A DNA stretch of 13,547 nt, taken from Gammaproteobacteria bacterium. Its GTDB lineage: Bacteria; Pseudomonadota; Gammaproteobacteria; Xanthomonadales; Xanthomonadaceae. The notes under the pieces were generated by a model. That model was not told the DNA's origin and did no database searches. It saw nothing but the letters and a program-made list of their open reading frames with translations. Within the stretch, counting starts at the first letter, position 1. Every line of letters begins with the position of its first letter. The stretch is from assembly GCA_030431185.1 (NCBI GenBank), contig JAUIJO010000063.1:1-13547 (forward strand). The letters run 5' to 3'. A program made the translations under genes and the position numbers. Below are positions 1 to 9,402 of the stretch, in pieces.

Positions 1-2109
1 CGCGCCGGCAACCTCCGACAGGGTCTTCACGTCGTCGGGGTCGTTCGGGCAGGCCACGATGGGCTCGTGCACGTCGGCCAGGTCGATCTCGATCACCGCC
101 GCGTACTCGGCGTCGGCATCGGCCCCGAGCAGTTGCGGATCGGCGAGCCAGGCCTCCATCGCCTTGATCCGGCGCTGCAGGCTGCGGGCGTCCTGGTAAC
201 CCTCGGCGATCATCCACTTGAGCAGGGTGATGTTCGAGTTGATGTACTCGATGATCGGTTCCTTGTTCAGGTGCACCGTGCAGCCGGCGGCGGAGCGCTC
301 GGCCGAGGCATCGGACAGCTCGAACGCCTGCTCGACCTTGAGGTCCGGCAGGCCCTCGATCTCGAGGATGCGGCCGGAGAAGATGTTCTTCTTGCCCTGC
401 TTGGCGACGGTCAGCAGGCCCTGCTTGATGGCGTACAGCGGGATCGAGTTGACCAGGTCGCGCAGGGTCACGCCCGGCTGCATGCGGCCCTTGAAGCGCA
501 CCAGCACCGACTCGGGCATGTCCAGCGGCATGACGCCGGTGGCGGCCGCGAAGGCCACCAAGCCGGAGCCGGCCGGGAACGAAATGCCCACCGGGAAGCG
601 CGTGTGCGAGTCGCCGCCGGTGCCGACGGTGTCGGGCAGCAGCATGCGGTTGAGCCAGCTGTGGATGACGCCGTCGCCCGGGCGCAACGAGATGCCGCCG
701 CGGTTGCTGATGAACGCCGGCAGTTCGTGGTGGGTCCTGACGTCGACCGGCTTCGGATAGGCCGCGGTGTGGCAGAAGGACTGCATCACCAGGTCGGCGG
801 AGAAGCCCAGGCAGGCGAGGTCCTTGAGCTCGTCGCGGGTCATCGGCCCGGTGGTGTCCTGGCTGCCCACCGATGTCATCCGCGGCTCGCAATAGGTACC
901 CGGGCGCATGCCCTCGCCTTCGGCCAGGCCACAGGCGCGGCCCACCATCTTCTGGGCCAGGGTGAAACCCTTGCCGGTGTCTGCCGGCTGCTGCGGCAGT
1001 CGGAACAGGGTCGAGGCCGGCAGGCCCAGGGCCTCGCGGGCGCGCGCGGTCAGGCCACGGCCGATGATCAGCGGGATGCGGCCGCCGGCGCGCACCTCGT
1101 CGAACAGGACGTCGGACTTGAGCTCGAATTCCGCGATGACCGCGCCGTCCTTGAGCGCCTTGCCTTCATAGGGACGCAGCTCGATGACGTCGCCCATCTG
1201 CATGGCATCGACGTCGAGCTCGATCGGCAGCGCGCCGCCGTCTTCCATGGTGTTGTAGAAGATGGGGGCGATTTTGTTGCCCAGGCAGACGCCACCGAAG
1301 CGCTTGTTGGGGATGAAGGGGATGTCCTCGCCGGTCCACCACTGCACCGAGTTGGTGGCCGACTTGCGGCTGGAGCCGGTGCCGACCACGTCGCCGACGT
1401 AGGCGATGGGATGGCCCTTGTCCTTGAGCGACTGGATGAAGGCGATCGGTCCGCGCTTGCCGTCCTCCTCGGGCTCGAAGGCCGCGCCGTCGCGACGGTT
1501 CTTGAGCATCGCCAACGCGTGCATCGGGATGTCCGGCCGCGTGGTCGCGTCGGGGGCCGGGGACAGGTCGTCGGTGTTGGTCTCGCCAGGCACCTTGAAC
1601 ACCGTGACGGTCAGGCTTTCAGGGACTTCCGGCTTGCTGGTGAACCACTCGGCGTCGGCCCAGCTCTGCAGCACCGCTCGGGCGTTGGCATTGCCCTTGC
1701 CGGCCTTTTCCTTGACGTCATGGAAAGCATCGAACATCAGCAGTGTGTGCTTGAGTGCCTCGGCCGCGACGGGACCGAGGTCGGCGTCGTCGAGCAGTTC
1801 GACCAGCGGATGGATGTTGTAGCCGCCCAGCATGGTGCCCAGCAGTTCGGTGGCCCGGCGGCGATCGATCAGCGGGCAGGCTTCGGTGCCGAGCGCGACC
1901 GCGGCCAGGTAGCTGGCCTTGACGTTGGCGGCATCGTCGACGCCGGCCGGTACGCGCTGGGAAATCAGCTCGAGGAGGAACTCGCCCTCGCCCTGCGGCG
2001 GGTCCTTCAAGAGTTCGATGACCTCGGCGGTCTGCTGGGCGGTCAGCGGCAGCGGGGGGATACCCAGTGCGGCGCGCTCGGCGACGTGGTGGCGATAGGC
2101 TTCCAACAT
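1..2109 (-). CDS. acnB: Aconitate hydratase B, 3' end outside window
   Basis: AcnB interconverts citrate and isocitrate in the cytoplasmic TCA cycle; members of the family also act on 2-methylcitrate-derived aconitate. The 703 visible codons start MLEAYRHHVAERAALG and show an N-terminal helical (HEAT-like) region to about residue 160. The swivel domain follows (PGETNTDDLSPAPDATTRPD, then GTGSSRKSATNS), and then the start of the catalytic part (SVGSQDTTGPMTRDELKDL, GGDSHTRFPVG). This order, swivel first, is diagnostic of AcnB rather than AcnA. The family is about 860 residues, so roughly 160 residues are missing. In E. coli AcnB the three cluster-binding cysteines lie beyond residue 703, so they are probably off the window. 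The ATG at 2109 has GGAG 5 nt upstream. It follows vapC by 54 nt with no visible terminator, so read-through from vapBC is possible. Confidence 0.97.
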   Translation of the reverse strand, partial: MLEAYRHHVAERAALGIPPLPLTAQQTAEVIELLKDPPQGEGEFLLELISQRVPAGVDDAANVKASYLAAVALGTEACPLIDRRRATELLGTMLGGYNIHPLVELLDDADLGPVAAEALKHTLLMFDAFHDVKEKAGKGNANARAVLQSWADAEWFTSKPEVPESLTVTVFKVPGETNTDDLSPAPDATTRPDIPMHALAMLKNRRDGAAFEPEEDGKRGPIAFIQSLKDKGHPIAYVGDVVGTGSSRKSATNSVQWWTGEDIPFIPNKRFGGVCLGNKIAPIFYNTMEDGGALPIELDVDAMQMGDVIELRPYEGKALKDGAVIAEFELKSDVLFDEVRAGGRIPLIIGRGLTARAREALGLPASTLFRLPQQPADTGKGFTLAQKMVGRACGLAEGEGMRPGTYCEPRMTSVGSQDTTGPMTRDELKDLACLGFSADLVMQSFCHTAAYPKPVDVRTHHELPAFISNRGGISLRPGDGVIHSWLNRMLLPDTVGTGGDSHTRFPVGISFPAGSGLVAFAAATGVMPLDMPESVLVRFKGRMQPGVTLRDLVNSIPLYAIKQGLLTVAKQGKKNIFSGRILEIEGLPDLKVEQAFELSDASAERSAAGCTVHLNKEPIIEYINSNITLLKWMIAEGYQDARSLQRRIKAMEAWLADPQLLGADADAEYAAVIEIDLADVHEPIVACPNDPDDVKTLSEVAGA

Positions 2110-2163
2110 GGTGGCTCCGGCGTGGATGGTGGTACGGGAAAGAACGGGTGGGGGGACGCCGGT

Positions 2164-2580
2164 CTACTCGGTCGTCGGCACGATCAACTTCAGTCCCTTG
2201 AAGTACTCGCGGTAAAAGGCATCGTCGCGGGTGATCAGGCCATTGCACTGCAGCAGTGCGTGGGCCCCGATCAGGAAGTCGGGTACGGCCCGGGCCCGGT
2301 GGGCCGCCGTGCCGCCGCTCCGCTGGCGATGGCGGCGTTGCATCTCGCCGGCGCGCAGGGCCGACTTGGCCTCCAGCGGGCTGAACCGAATGCTCATCTC
2401 CTCGAGCACCGCCAGGGCTTCGGACCCGTCGCGCAGGGCGCTGCAGACCTCGGCCAGGGCGACCTCGCTGATCACCACGGGCCCGGCGCTCAGGCACTGC
2501 CGCAGGCAGGCCTCGGCGGCATCGGCCTGCGGCCCGTCGGCCAACAGGTCGACCAGGACCGAAGAGTCGAGCGCGATCAC
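2164..2580 (-). CDS. vapC: VapC-type PIN-domain toxin ribonuclease
   Basis: This is a 138-residue PIN-domain protein, the usual VapC length. VapC toxins are Mg-dependent RNases that cut tRNA or rRNA and are held inactive by a VapB partner. The acidic PIN residues are all in place: D5 in IALDSSVLVD, E44 in SEVALAEVCSALR, D101 in VPDFLIGAHALL and D119 in LITRDDAF. The toxin is therefore predicted to be catalytically competent. I chose the GTG at 2580 because the PIN fold begins there; it lies 4 nt after the vapB stop, with GGGGA in the vapB end as its binding site. The frame stays open to an ATG at 2682, but that would add 34 non-PIN residues inside vapB. The RNA target cannot be read from the sequence. 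Confidence 0.93.
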   Translation of the reverse strand: MIALDSSVLVDLLADGPQADAAEACLRQCLSAGPVVISEVALAEVCSALRDGSEALAVLEEMSIRFSPLEAKSALRAGEMQRRHRQRSGGTAAHRARAVPDFLIGAHALLQCNGLITRDDAFYREYFKGLKLIVPTTE

Positions 2581-2584
2581 CGGG

Positions 2585-2836
2585 TCAGTCCCCGCTGTCC
2601 AGCGGTTCGCCCGGCGCGCGCCCACGGATGGTCCGCATGGCGTCGTCGGTGGACTCGAAGCCGTCCAGGCGGAAACGCCCACGGGCCCGGGAGATGGCGT
2701 CGTCCACGCTCTTGCGCAGCACGATGCGGCTGCCGTCGAGCTCGACTTTCAGCACCGTGCCCTTGGTCAGGCCCAGCGCATCACGCACGGGTTTGGGCAA
2801 GGTGATCTGTCCGCGTTCGGCAACCGTGGCTTCCAT
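2585..2836 (-). CDS. vapB: VapB-type antitoxin, AbrB/SpoVT fold
   Basis: This is an 83-residue antitoxin. Residues 1-48 form an AbrB/MazE-like swapped-hairpin DNA-binding domain with the typical signature (ATVAERGQITLPKPVRDALG, then GTVLKVELDGSRIVLRK). The charged tail after about residue 50 (AISRARGRFRLDGFESTDDA) is the part expected to wrap the toxin. Such antitoxins bind their own operator, usually more tightly with toxin present. The ATG at 2836 is chosen because a near-perfect AAGGAGGT lies 4 nt upstream and the AbrB fold begins there; an upstream in-frame ATG at 2890 would fall within the promoter. The stop is 4 nt before vapC, so the two are translationally coupled. A repeated-half-site operator sits just upstream. 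Confidence 0.93.
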   Translation of the reverse strand: MEATVAERGQITLPKPVRDALGLTKGTVLKVELDGSRIVLRKSVDDAISRARGRFRLDGFESTDDAMRTIRGRAPGEPLDSGD

Positions 2837-2840
2837 GGCG

Positions 2841-2848
2841 ACCTCCTT
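2841..2848 (-). promoter_or_regulatory. Strong ribosome binding site of vapB
   Basis: On the minus strand this reads AAGGAGGT, an almost full match to the anti-Shine-Dalgarno sequence, 4 nt before the ATG at 2836. It decides the vapB start and suggests the antitoxin is translated more strongly than the GTG-initiated toxin, as is common in TA pairs. Confidence 0.85.
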
Positions 2849-2850
2849 GA

Positions 2851-2887
2851 AGTATGCATGAATTGTACATACCCAAGGATGCATACT
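2851..2887. repeat. Putative VapBC operator (inverted repeats)
   Basis: AGTATGCAT (2851-2859) and ATGCATACT (2879-2887) are perfect 9-nt inverted arms spaced by 19 nt. A third half-site, CATAC (2868-2872), lies between them and pairs with GTATG at 2852-2856. Repeated GTATG/CATAC half-sites covering a promoter are what an AbrB-type VapB dimer or a VapBC octamer would bind. Binding is inferred, not shown. The site lies between vapB and acnA, so occupancy might also influence acnA. Confidence 0.65.
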
Positions 2888-2890
2888 CAA
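2862..2890 (-). promoter_or_regulatory. vapBC promoter, sigma-70 type
   Basis: Read on the minus strand, TTGAGT (2890-2885) and TACAAT (2867-2862) are separated by exactly 17 nt. These match the -35 and -10 consensus at 4 of 6 and 5 of 6 positions. Transcription would start about 20 nt before the vapB ATG. The promoter lies entirely within the inverted-repeat operator, which fits autorepression. No equally good promoter was found on the plus strand for acnA; only a lone TATCAT at 2913-2918. Confidence 0.7.
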
Positions 2891-3031
2891 CGCATCGTCA
2901 CATGTTGGCCGCTATCATGAACGCCAGCCAGATCCAGCACGGGGCCGCCCCACCCCACGCCACGGGCGGCGGGCGCATATCGCGGCCGGCCCCCTGCCCC
3001 AGCCATCGCAAGTCCCAAGGAGCCCCCGCCC

Positions 3032-5779
<2,748 letters not shown>

Positions 5780-5800
5780 TCGCGCCCCGGGGAGTGCGAA

Positions 5801-5832
5801 CCCGGCCCGCCGACATGCGGCGGGCATCCGGG
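5801..5832. terminator. GC-rich hairpin after acnA, weak terminator candidate
   Basis: GCCCGCCG (5805-5812) pairs perfectly with CGGCGGGC (5818-5825) around a 5-nt loop. An outer CCCGG/CCGGG pair (5801-5805 and 5828-5832) gives an alternative. It lies 25 nt past the acnA stop, between convergent acnA and the lipoprotein gene. No T-tract follows on either strand, so it may only be a 3'-end stabilising structure. Confidence 0.35.
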
Positions 5833-5896
5833 TGGATGCGTGCGGGGGTGGGGTGTCCCGCGCCCGCCCCTCGAACGTCCGCGGCCCCGCGGGGCG

Positions 5897-6370
5897 TCAA
5901 AGCCTGGTCGACCAGCTGACACTGGTCAGGCGCCACTCCCCGTCCTCGAGGCGCCAGCCGCTTTCGACCGCGTAGGCCTGCGCGCTGTCGGGGAGCACCT
6001 GCCCGCTGCCGCCGGTCAGCAGCGCTTCGAAGCGGACCGTGGCGTGCGATCCACTCACCTCGGTACGGGCCGGCCCGAAGACGACGCCGACATCGCGGTA
6101 GCGCAGGAACATCAACGCGGCCATGCGGCGCGCGCCTTCGCGGTCCATGCCCTCCGGGCCGATGAAGTCCCCGGCGAGCCAGTCTTCGATGCCCGCGGCG
6201 TCGCGGGTTTCGATGGCATCCCCCAGCGACTCGACCGCGCGCTCCAACCTGGCCTCGGGACTCTCGCTGCTGCAGGCGGAGAGCCCCACGAGGACCAGCG
6301 GCAGGACGAGCAACAGGATCCGAAGGCAGCGGCGCCCGATCAGGTGCCGGAAGGACGCTACATATGTCAT
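5897..6370 (-). CDS. Small lipoprotein, NTF2/SnoaL-like, unknown function
   Basis: This is a 157-residue predicted lipoprotein. The N-terminus has a basic region with an RR pair, a hydrophobic stretch (about residues 16-30, LRILLLVLPLVLVGL) and a lipobox LSAC with Cys33 as the lipidated residue. Ser follows the Cys, so under the E. coli +2 rule it would be sorted to the outer membrane. The mature part begins with a helix (PEARLERAVESLGDAIETRD) and ends in strands (HATVRFEALL, GWRLEDGEWRLTSVSW). This is the pattern of a cone-shaped NTF2/SnoaL-like domain, without recognisable catalytic residues. I chose the ATG at 6370, with AAGG 8 nt upstream, over an in-frame ATG at 6430 that adds 20 residues before the signal peptide. 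It is convergent with acnA and divergent from rpfB. No function is assigned. Confidence 0.8.
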   Translation of the reverse strand: MTYVASFRHLIGRRCLRILLLVLPLVLVGLSACSSESPEARLERAVESLGDAIETRDAAGIEDWLAGDFIGPEGMDREGARRMAALMFLRYRDVGVVFGPARTEVSGSHATVRFEALLTGGSGQVLPDSAQAYAVESGWRLEDGEWRLTSVSWSTRL

Positions 6371-6562
6371 GGCATGGCCTTGCGTGGGATGGGAAGGGAC
6401 GCCGAAGGCGGGCCTGGGCACCCCGTCCATTGCTGCACTCTACCTTGCCACCCCATGGGGCGTGTGCTCCAATCGATGCCCAACGTACGCTGGCGCATCC
6501 CTTGGTGATCCGCACGCGTCGACAGCGCAAAGATGGCGAATATCGTGGATAGGGGAGTGCCA

Positions 6563-8239
6563 ATGAGTTCTGATCGTCCTTGGTTTCAGCAGTATCCAGA
6601 GGGCATTCCACGCGAGATCGACGTCGACGAGTTTCCCTCCGTCGTTTCCGTTCTCGAAAACGCGATCGACAACTACAGGAGCCGGCCGGCGTTCTCCAAC
6701 CTGGGCAGGACGCTCACCTACGCCGAGATCGACGAGCTGAGCCGTCAGTTCGCCGCCTACCTGCTGGGTGAACTCAAACTCAAGAAAGGCGACCGGGTGG
6801 CGATCATGCTGCCCAATTGCCTGCAGTACCCGATCGCGACCTTCGGCGTGCTTCGCGCCGGCCTGACGGTGGTCAACACCAATCCCATGTACACCGCCCG
6901 CGAGCTCCGCCACCAGCTGGTGGACTCGGGCGCCAGCGTGGTGCTGGTGCTGGACAACTTCGGCGATACCGTCCAGGAGGTGGTCCGCGACACGCCGGTG
7001 AAGCAGGTGATCACCACCGGCCTCGGCGACATGCTCGGTTTCCCCAAGGGAAACATCGTCAATTTCGTGCTCAAGTACGTCAAGAAGATGGTGCCGGAGT
7101 ACAACATCCCGGGCGCCGTCCGCTTCGGCGCCACCCTCAAGGCCGGCCGCGGACACGTCCTGCCCGAGGTGGAGATCGCGCCCTCCGACATCGCCTTCCT
7201 GCAATACACGGGCGGCACCACCGGCGTGGCCAAGGGCGCCATGCTGACCCATCGCAACCTGGTCGCGAACATGCAGCAGTCCGCGGCCTGGGTGGGGACC
7301 AACGTCCGCTACGGCGAGGAGGTGATCATCACCGCCCTGCCGCTGTACCACATCTTCGCGTTGACGGCGAACGGGCTGGTCTTCATGAAGTTCGGGGGGC
7401 TCAACCACCTGATCACCAATCCGCGCGACATGCCGGGCTTCGTCAAGGAGCTCAAGAGCGTGCCGTTCACCGCCATCACCGGCGTCAACACGCTGTTCAA
7501 CGGCCTGCTGAACACGCCCGGGTTCGACGAAGTCGACTTCTCCCGCCTGCACCTGACGCTCGGCGGCGGCATGGCGGTCCAGCGCTCCGTGGCCGAGCGC
7601 TGGAAGAAGGTCACGGGCATCACCCTGGTCGAAGCCTACGGCCTGACCGAGACCTCCCCGGCGGCCTGCATCAACCCCATGGACCTCAAGGACTACAACG
7701 GCGCCATCGGGCTGCCGATCCCGTCTACCGATGCCTGCATCAAGGACGAGGGCGGCAGGCAGTTGCCGGTCGGCGAGGTCGGCGAGCTGTGCATCAAGGG
7801 CCCCCAGGTCATGAAGGGCTACTGGAACCGGCCCGAGGAGACCGCCAACGTGCTCGACGGTGAGGGCTGGCTGCACACCGGGGACATGGCCCGGATGGAC
7901 GAGCAGGGCTATTTCTACATCGTCGACCGCAAGAAGGACATGATCCTGGTGTCCGGCTTCAACGTGTATCCGAACGAGGTCGAGGACGTGATCGCCTCGA
8001 TGCCGGAGGTGCTGGAAGTGGCGGCCGTCGGCGTCCCGGACGAACATTCGGGCGAGGTCGTGAAGGTCGTCATCGTGAAGAAGGACCCCTCCCTGACTGA
8101 AGACCAGGTGAAGGCCTATGCGCGCGAGAACCTGACCGGCTACAAGCACCCCCGGATCGTCGAGTTCCGCAGCGAGCTCCCCAAGACCAACGTGGGCAAG
8201 ATCCTGCGCCGCGAGCTGAGGGACGCGGGTCCCCACTGA
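6563..8239 (+). CDS. rpfB: RpfB, long-chain fatty acyl-CoA ligase
   Basis: This 558-residue ANL-superfamily ligase (FadD type) activates fatty acids through an acyl-adenylate to acyl-CoA; in Xanthomonas RpfB is linked to turnover of DSF fatty acids. Visible motifs are the ATP loop YTGGTTGVAKGA (215-226), YGLTETSP (359-366), GWLHTGD ending in D441, the acyl-CoA synthetase signature around DRKKDMILVSGFNVYPNEVE, and the C-terminal catalytic lysine K546 in PKTNVGKILRREL. All elements needed for activity are present. The ATG at 6563 is preceded by AGGGGAG at 5 nt; an in-frame ATG ten codons upstream lacks a binding site. It lies upstream of rpfF in the same direction but is closed by a terminator, so rpfF expression need not depend on it. 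It is divergent from the lipoprotein gene across about 190 bp. Confidence 0.95.
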   Translation: MSSDRPWFQQYPEGIPREIDVDEFPSVVSVLENAIDNYRSRPAFSNLGRTLTYAEIDELSRQFAAYLLGELKLKKGDRVAIMLPNCLQYPIATFGVLRAGLTVVNTNPMYTARELRHQLVDSGASVVLVLDNFGDTVQEVVRDTPVKQVITTGLGDMLGFPKGNIVNFVLKYVKKMVPEYNIPGAVRFGATLKAGRGHVLPEVEIAPSDIAFLQYTGGTTGVAKGAMLTHRNLVANMQQSAAWVGTNVRYGEEVIITALPLYHIFALTANGLVFMKFGGLNHLITNPRDMPGFVKELKSVPFTAITGVNTLFNGLLNTPGFDEVDFSRLHLTLGGGMAVQRSVAERWKKVTGITLVEAYGLTETSPAACINPMDLKDYNGAIGLPIPSTDACIKDEGGRQLPVGEVGELCIKGPQVMKGYWNRPEETANVLDGEGWLHTGDMARMDEQGYFYIVDRKKDMILVSGFNVYPNEVEDVIASMPEVLEVAAVGVPDEHSGEVVKVVIVKKDPSLTEDQVKAYARENLTGYKHPRIVEFRSELPKTNVGKILRRELRDAGPH

Positions 8240-8270
8240 CCGCCCCGCGCGGCCCAGGACGGCAATCCCG

Positions 8271-8300
8271 GCCCCCTCCTCGTGGAGGGGGTCTTTATTT
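8271..8300 (+). terminator. Rho-independent terminator after rpfB
   Basis: CCCCCTCC (8272-8279) and GGAGGGGG (8284-8291) form a perfect 8-bp GC stem with loop TCGT. The stem is followed at once by TCTTTATTT. This is the clearest intrinsic terminator in the window. It lies 32 nt past the rpfB stop and 60 nt before the rpfF start, so it should separate or attenuate rpfB-to-rpfF transcription. Confidence 0.85.
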
Positions 8301-8315
8301 GCGCGGGTGTACGAT

Positions 8316-8339
8316 CTGCATGCAGGCGCCACTGCCTGC
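8316..8339. repeat. Palindrome and inverted repeat in rpfF leader
   Basis: CTGCATGCAG (8316-8325) is a perfect 10-bp palindrome. It overlaps a second inverted repeat, GCAGGC (8322-8327) and GCCTGC (8334-8339), with a 6-nt loop. The two structures share bases, so they would be mutually exclusive as RNA folds, or may be protein sites in the rpfF promoter region. No convincing -35/-10 pair is visible here; TACGAT at 8310-8315 is a weak -10 candidate. Confidence 0.5.
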
Positions 8340-8342
8340 TTA

Positions 8343-8356
8343 TGACTCCGGAGTCA
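8343..8356. promoter_or_regulatory. Palindrome containing the rpfF ribosome binding site
   Basis: TGACTCCGGAGTCA is a perfect 14-bp palindrome. Its right half holds GGAG (8350-8353), the Shine-Dalgarno sequence 7 nt before the rpfF ATG. As RNA it could fold into a 5-bp hairpin with loop CCGG, partly hiding the binding site; as DNA it could be a dimer operator. The exact symmetry is observed; a regulatory role is inferred. Confidence 0.5.
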
Positions 8357-8360
8357 AGCC

Positions 8361-9263
8361 ATGAACATGCCCGTCCGTCTCCATGCAGAATCCATCCCTT
8401 CCCTCGCCCGGCACGTCGTCGACCCCGTGGGGGGAAGCCACTGGTGCCACATGCATGCCGACGCCCCCAGCGTCTACCACCCCTGCTTCTCCCAGCGCCT
8501 GCTTCGGGACCTCAAGCGCACCCAGGAGAGCATCCGCAGCGAGATCGCGACCGCCACCGCGTTGCGCGATGCGGGAGGCATCCACCACCTGGTCCTGGCA
8601 TCCGACAGTGATGTCTTCAACCTCGGCGGCGACCTCTCGCTGTTCGCCCGGCTGATCCGCTCCGGCGACCGCGTCGCCCTCCTCGACTACGCCAAGCTGT
8701 GCGTCGAGGTGGCCTACAACTTCCATCGGCTCTACGACGACCGCGTGCACAGCATCGCCTTGATCCAGGGCGACGCGCTTGGCGGCGGTTTCGAGGCGGC
8801 CCTGTGCTGCCACACGATCATCGCCGAGGAAGGCACCGGCATGGGCTTCCCCGAAGTGCTGTTCGACCTCTTCCCCGGCATGGGCGCATACACCTTCCTG
8901 ACCCGTCGCGTCAGCCCGGCCCAGGCCGAGCGGATGATGCTGGATGCGCGTGTCTACCCGGTCGAGGAACTGCTCCAGATGGGCGTCGTGGACCGCGTGG
9001 TTCCCCGCGGCGAAGGCATCATGGCCGTGCAGGAAACCATCCGCCGCCAGCGTCGCATGGGCAACGCGCTGCGCGCGATGAACACCGTCCGGCATGCCTG
9101 CAATCCGGTCAAGCTCGACGAGCTGTTGGCCGTCACCACCGAGTGGGTGGACGCGGCGATGCGCCTCGACGATCGCGCCCTGCGCACCATGGAACGACTG
9201 ATCCGCGCCCAGCAGCGCCGCGCCGACCAGGAAGCACAGACCCGCAGCATCCAGAATGCCTGA
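8361..9263 (+). CDS. rpfF: RpfF, DSF synthase (crotonase family)
   Basis: This is a 300-residue enoyl-CoA hydratase-like enzyme that makes DSF, a cis-2-unsaturated fatty acid signal, from acyl-ACP by dehydration and thioester cleavage. The two glutamates essential in X. campestris RpfF (E141, E161) correspond to E145 in GGGFEAALCC and E165 in GFPEVLFDLFPG, offset by four residues. The oxyanion-hole region (SDVFNLGGDL, about 83-92) and the C-terminal helical part are intact, and length matches the family. The ATG at 8361 has GGAG at 7 nt; a second ATG two codons later is less well spaced. In Xanthomonas, RpfF is also inhibited by binding the receiver domain of RpfC, encoded convergently 139 nt downstream. 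The terminator and structured leader upstream suggest expression separate from rpfB. Confidence 0.97.
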   Translation: MNMPVRLHAESIPSLARHVVDPVGGSHWCHMHADAPSVYHPCFSQRLLRDLKRTQESIRSEIATATALRDAGGIHHLVLASDSDVFNLGGDLSLFARLIRSGDRVALLDYAKLCVEVAYNFHRLYDDRVHSIALIQGDALGGGFEAALCCHTIIAEEGTGMGFPEVLFDLFPGMGAYTFLTRRVSPAQAERMMLDARVYPVEELLQMGVVDRVVPRGEGIMAVQETIRRQRRMGNALRAMNTVRHACNPVKLDELLAVTTEWVDAAMRLDDRALRTMERLIRAQQRRADQEAQTRSIQNA

Positions 9264-9314
9264 GCATGCACGGGCGAGCACTCGAACAGGGGAGCAAGCG
9301 GATATTGGGGTAGG

Positions 9315-9337
9315 AGGAGCCGGAGGGGGCGGCTCCT
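9315..9337. terminator. Hairpin between convergent rpfF and rpfC
   Basis: AGGAGCCG (9315-9322) and CGGCTCCT (9330-9337) form a perfect 8-bp stem with a 7-nt G-rich loop, in the 139-bp gap between the two converging stops. It could serve as a bidirectional terminator, but neither side has a proper T-tract. The rest of the gap shows nothing else I recognise. Confidence 0.45.
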
Positions 9338-9402
9338 GGATTGGCGGGGACGGCCGGGGCCAGGGATGCCGGTTGTCGGACTCAGGGACGAGACCAGAAG
9401 GA

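Noticed and set aside
2581..2682. An upstream ATG extending VapC by 34 residues
   Set aside because: The extension lies inside vapB and shows no PIN sequence; the fold starts at the GTG at 2580.
67..2805. A 912-codon open frame on the plus strand, antisense to acnB and vapBC
   Set aside because: Its translation is low-complexity, rich in G, A, R, D, V, H and Q and without domains. The opposite strand carries convincing acnB, vapC and vapB. Long antisense frames are expected in very GC-rich genes.
6451..6460. CCCCATGGGG palindrome between the lipoprotein gene and rpfB
   Set aside because: A 10-bp palindrome of mostly G and C is not rare at this base composition, and I found no promoter elements around it to support an operator.
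6519..6546. TCGACA-16-TATCGT as an rpfB promoter
   Set aside because: The predicted start would fall at the Shine-Dalgarno sequence, only about 10 nt before the ATG, leaving no usable leader.
6533..6562. An upstream in-frame ATG adding ten residues to RpfB
   Set aside because: There is no ribosome binding site before 6533, whereas AGGGGAG precedes the ATG at 6563 at ideal spacing.
6440..8332. A 630-codon open frame on the minus strand, antisense to rpfB
   Set aside because: It has the same composition artefact (H, D, V, L, G-rich, no motif) and the plus strand encodes a complete ligase with all motifs.
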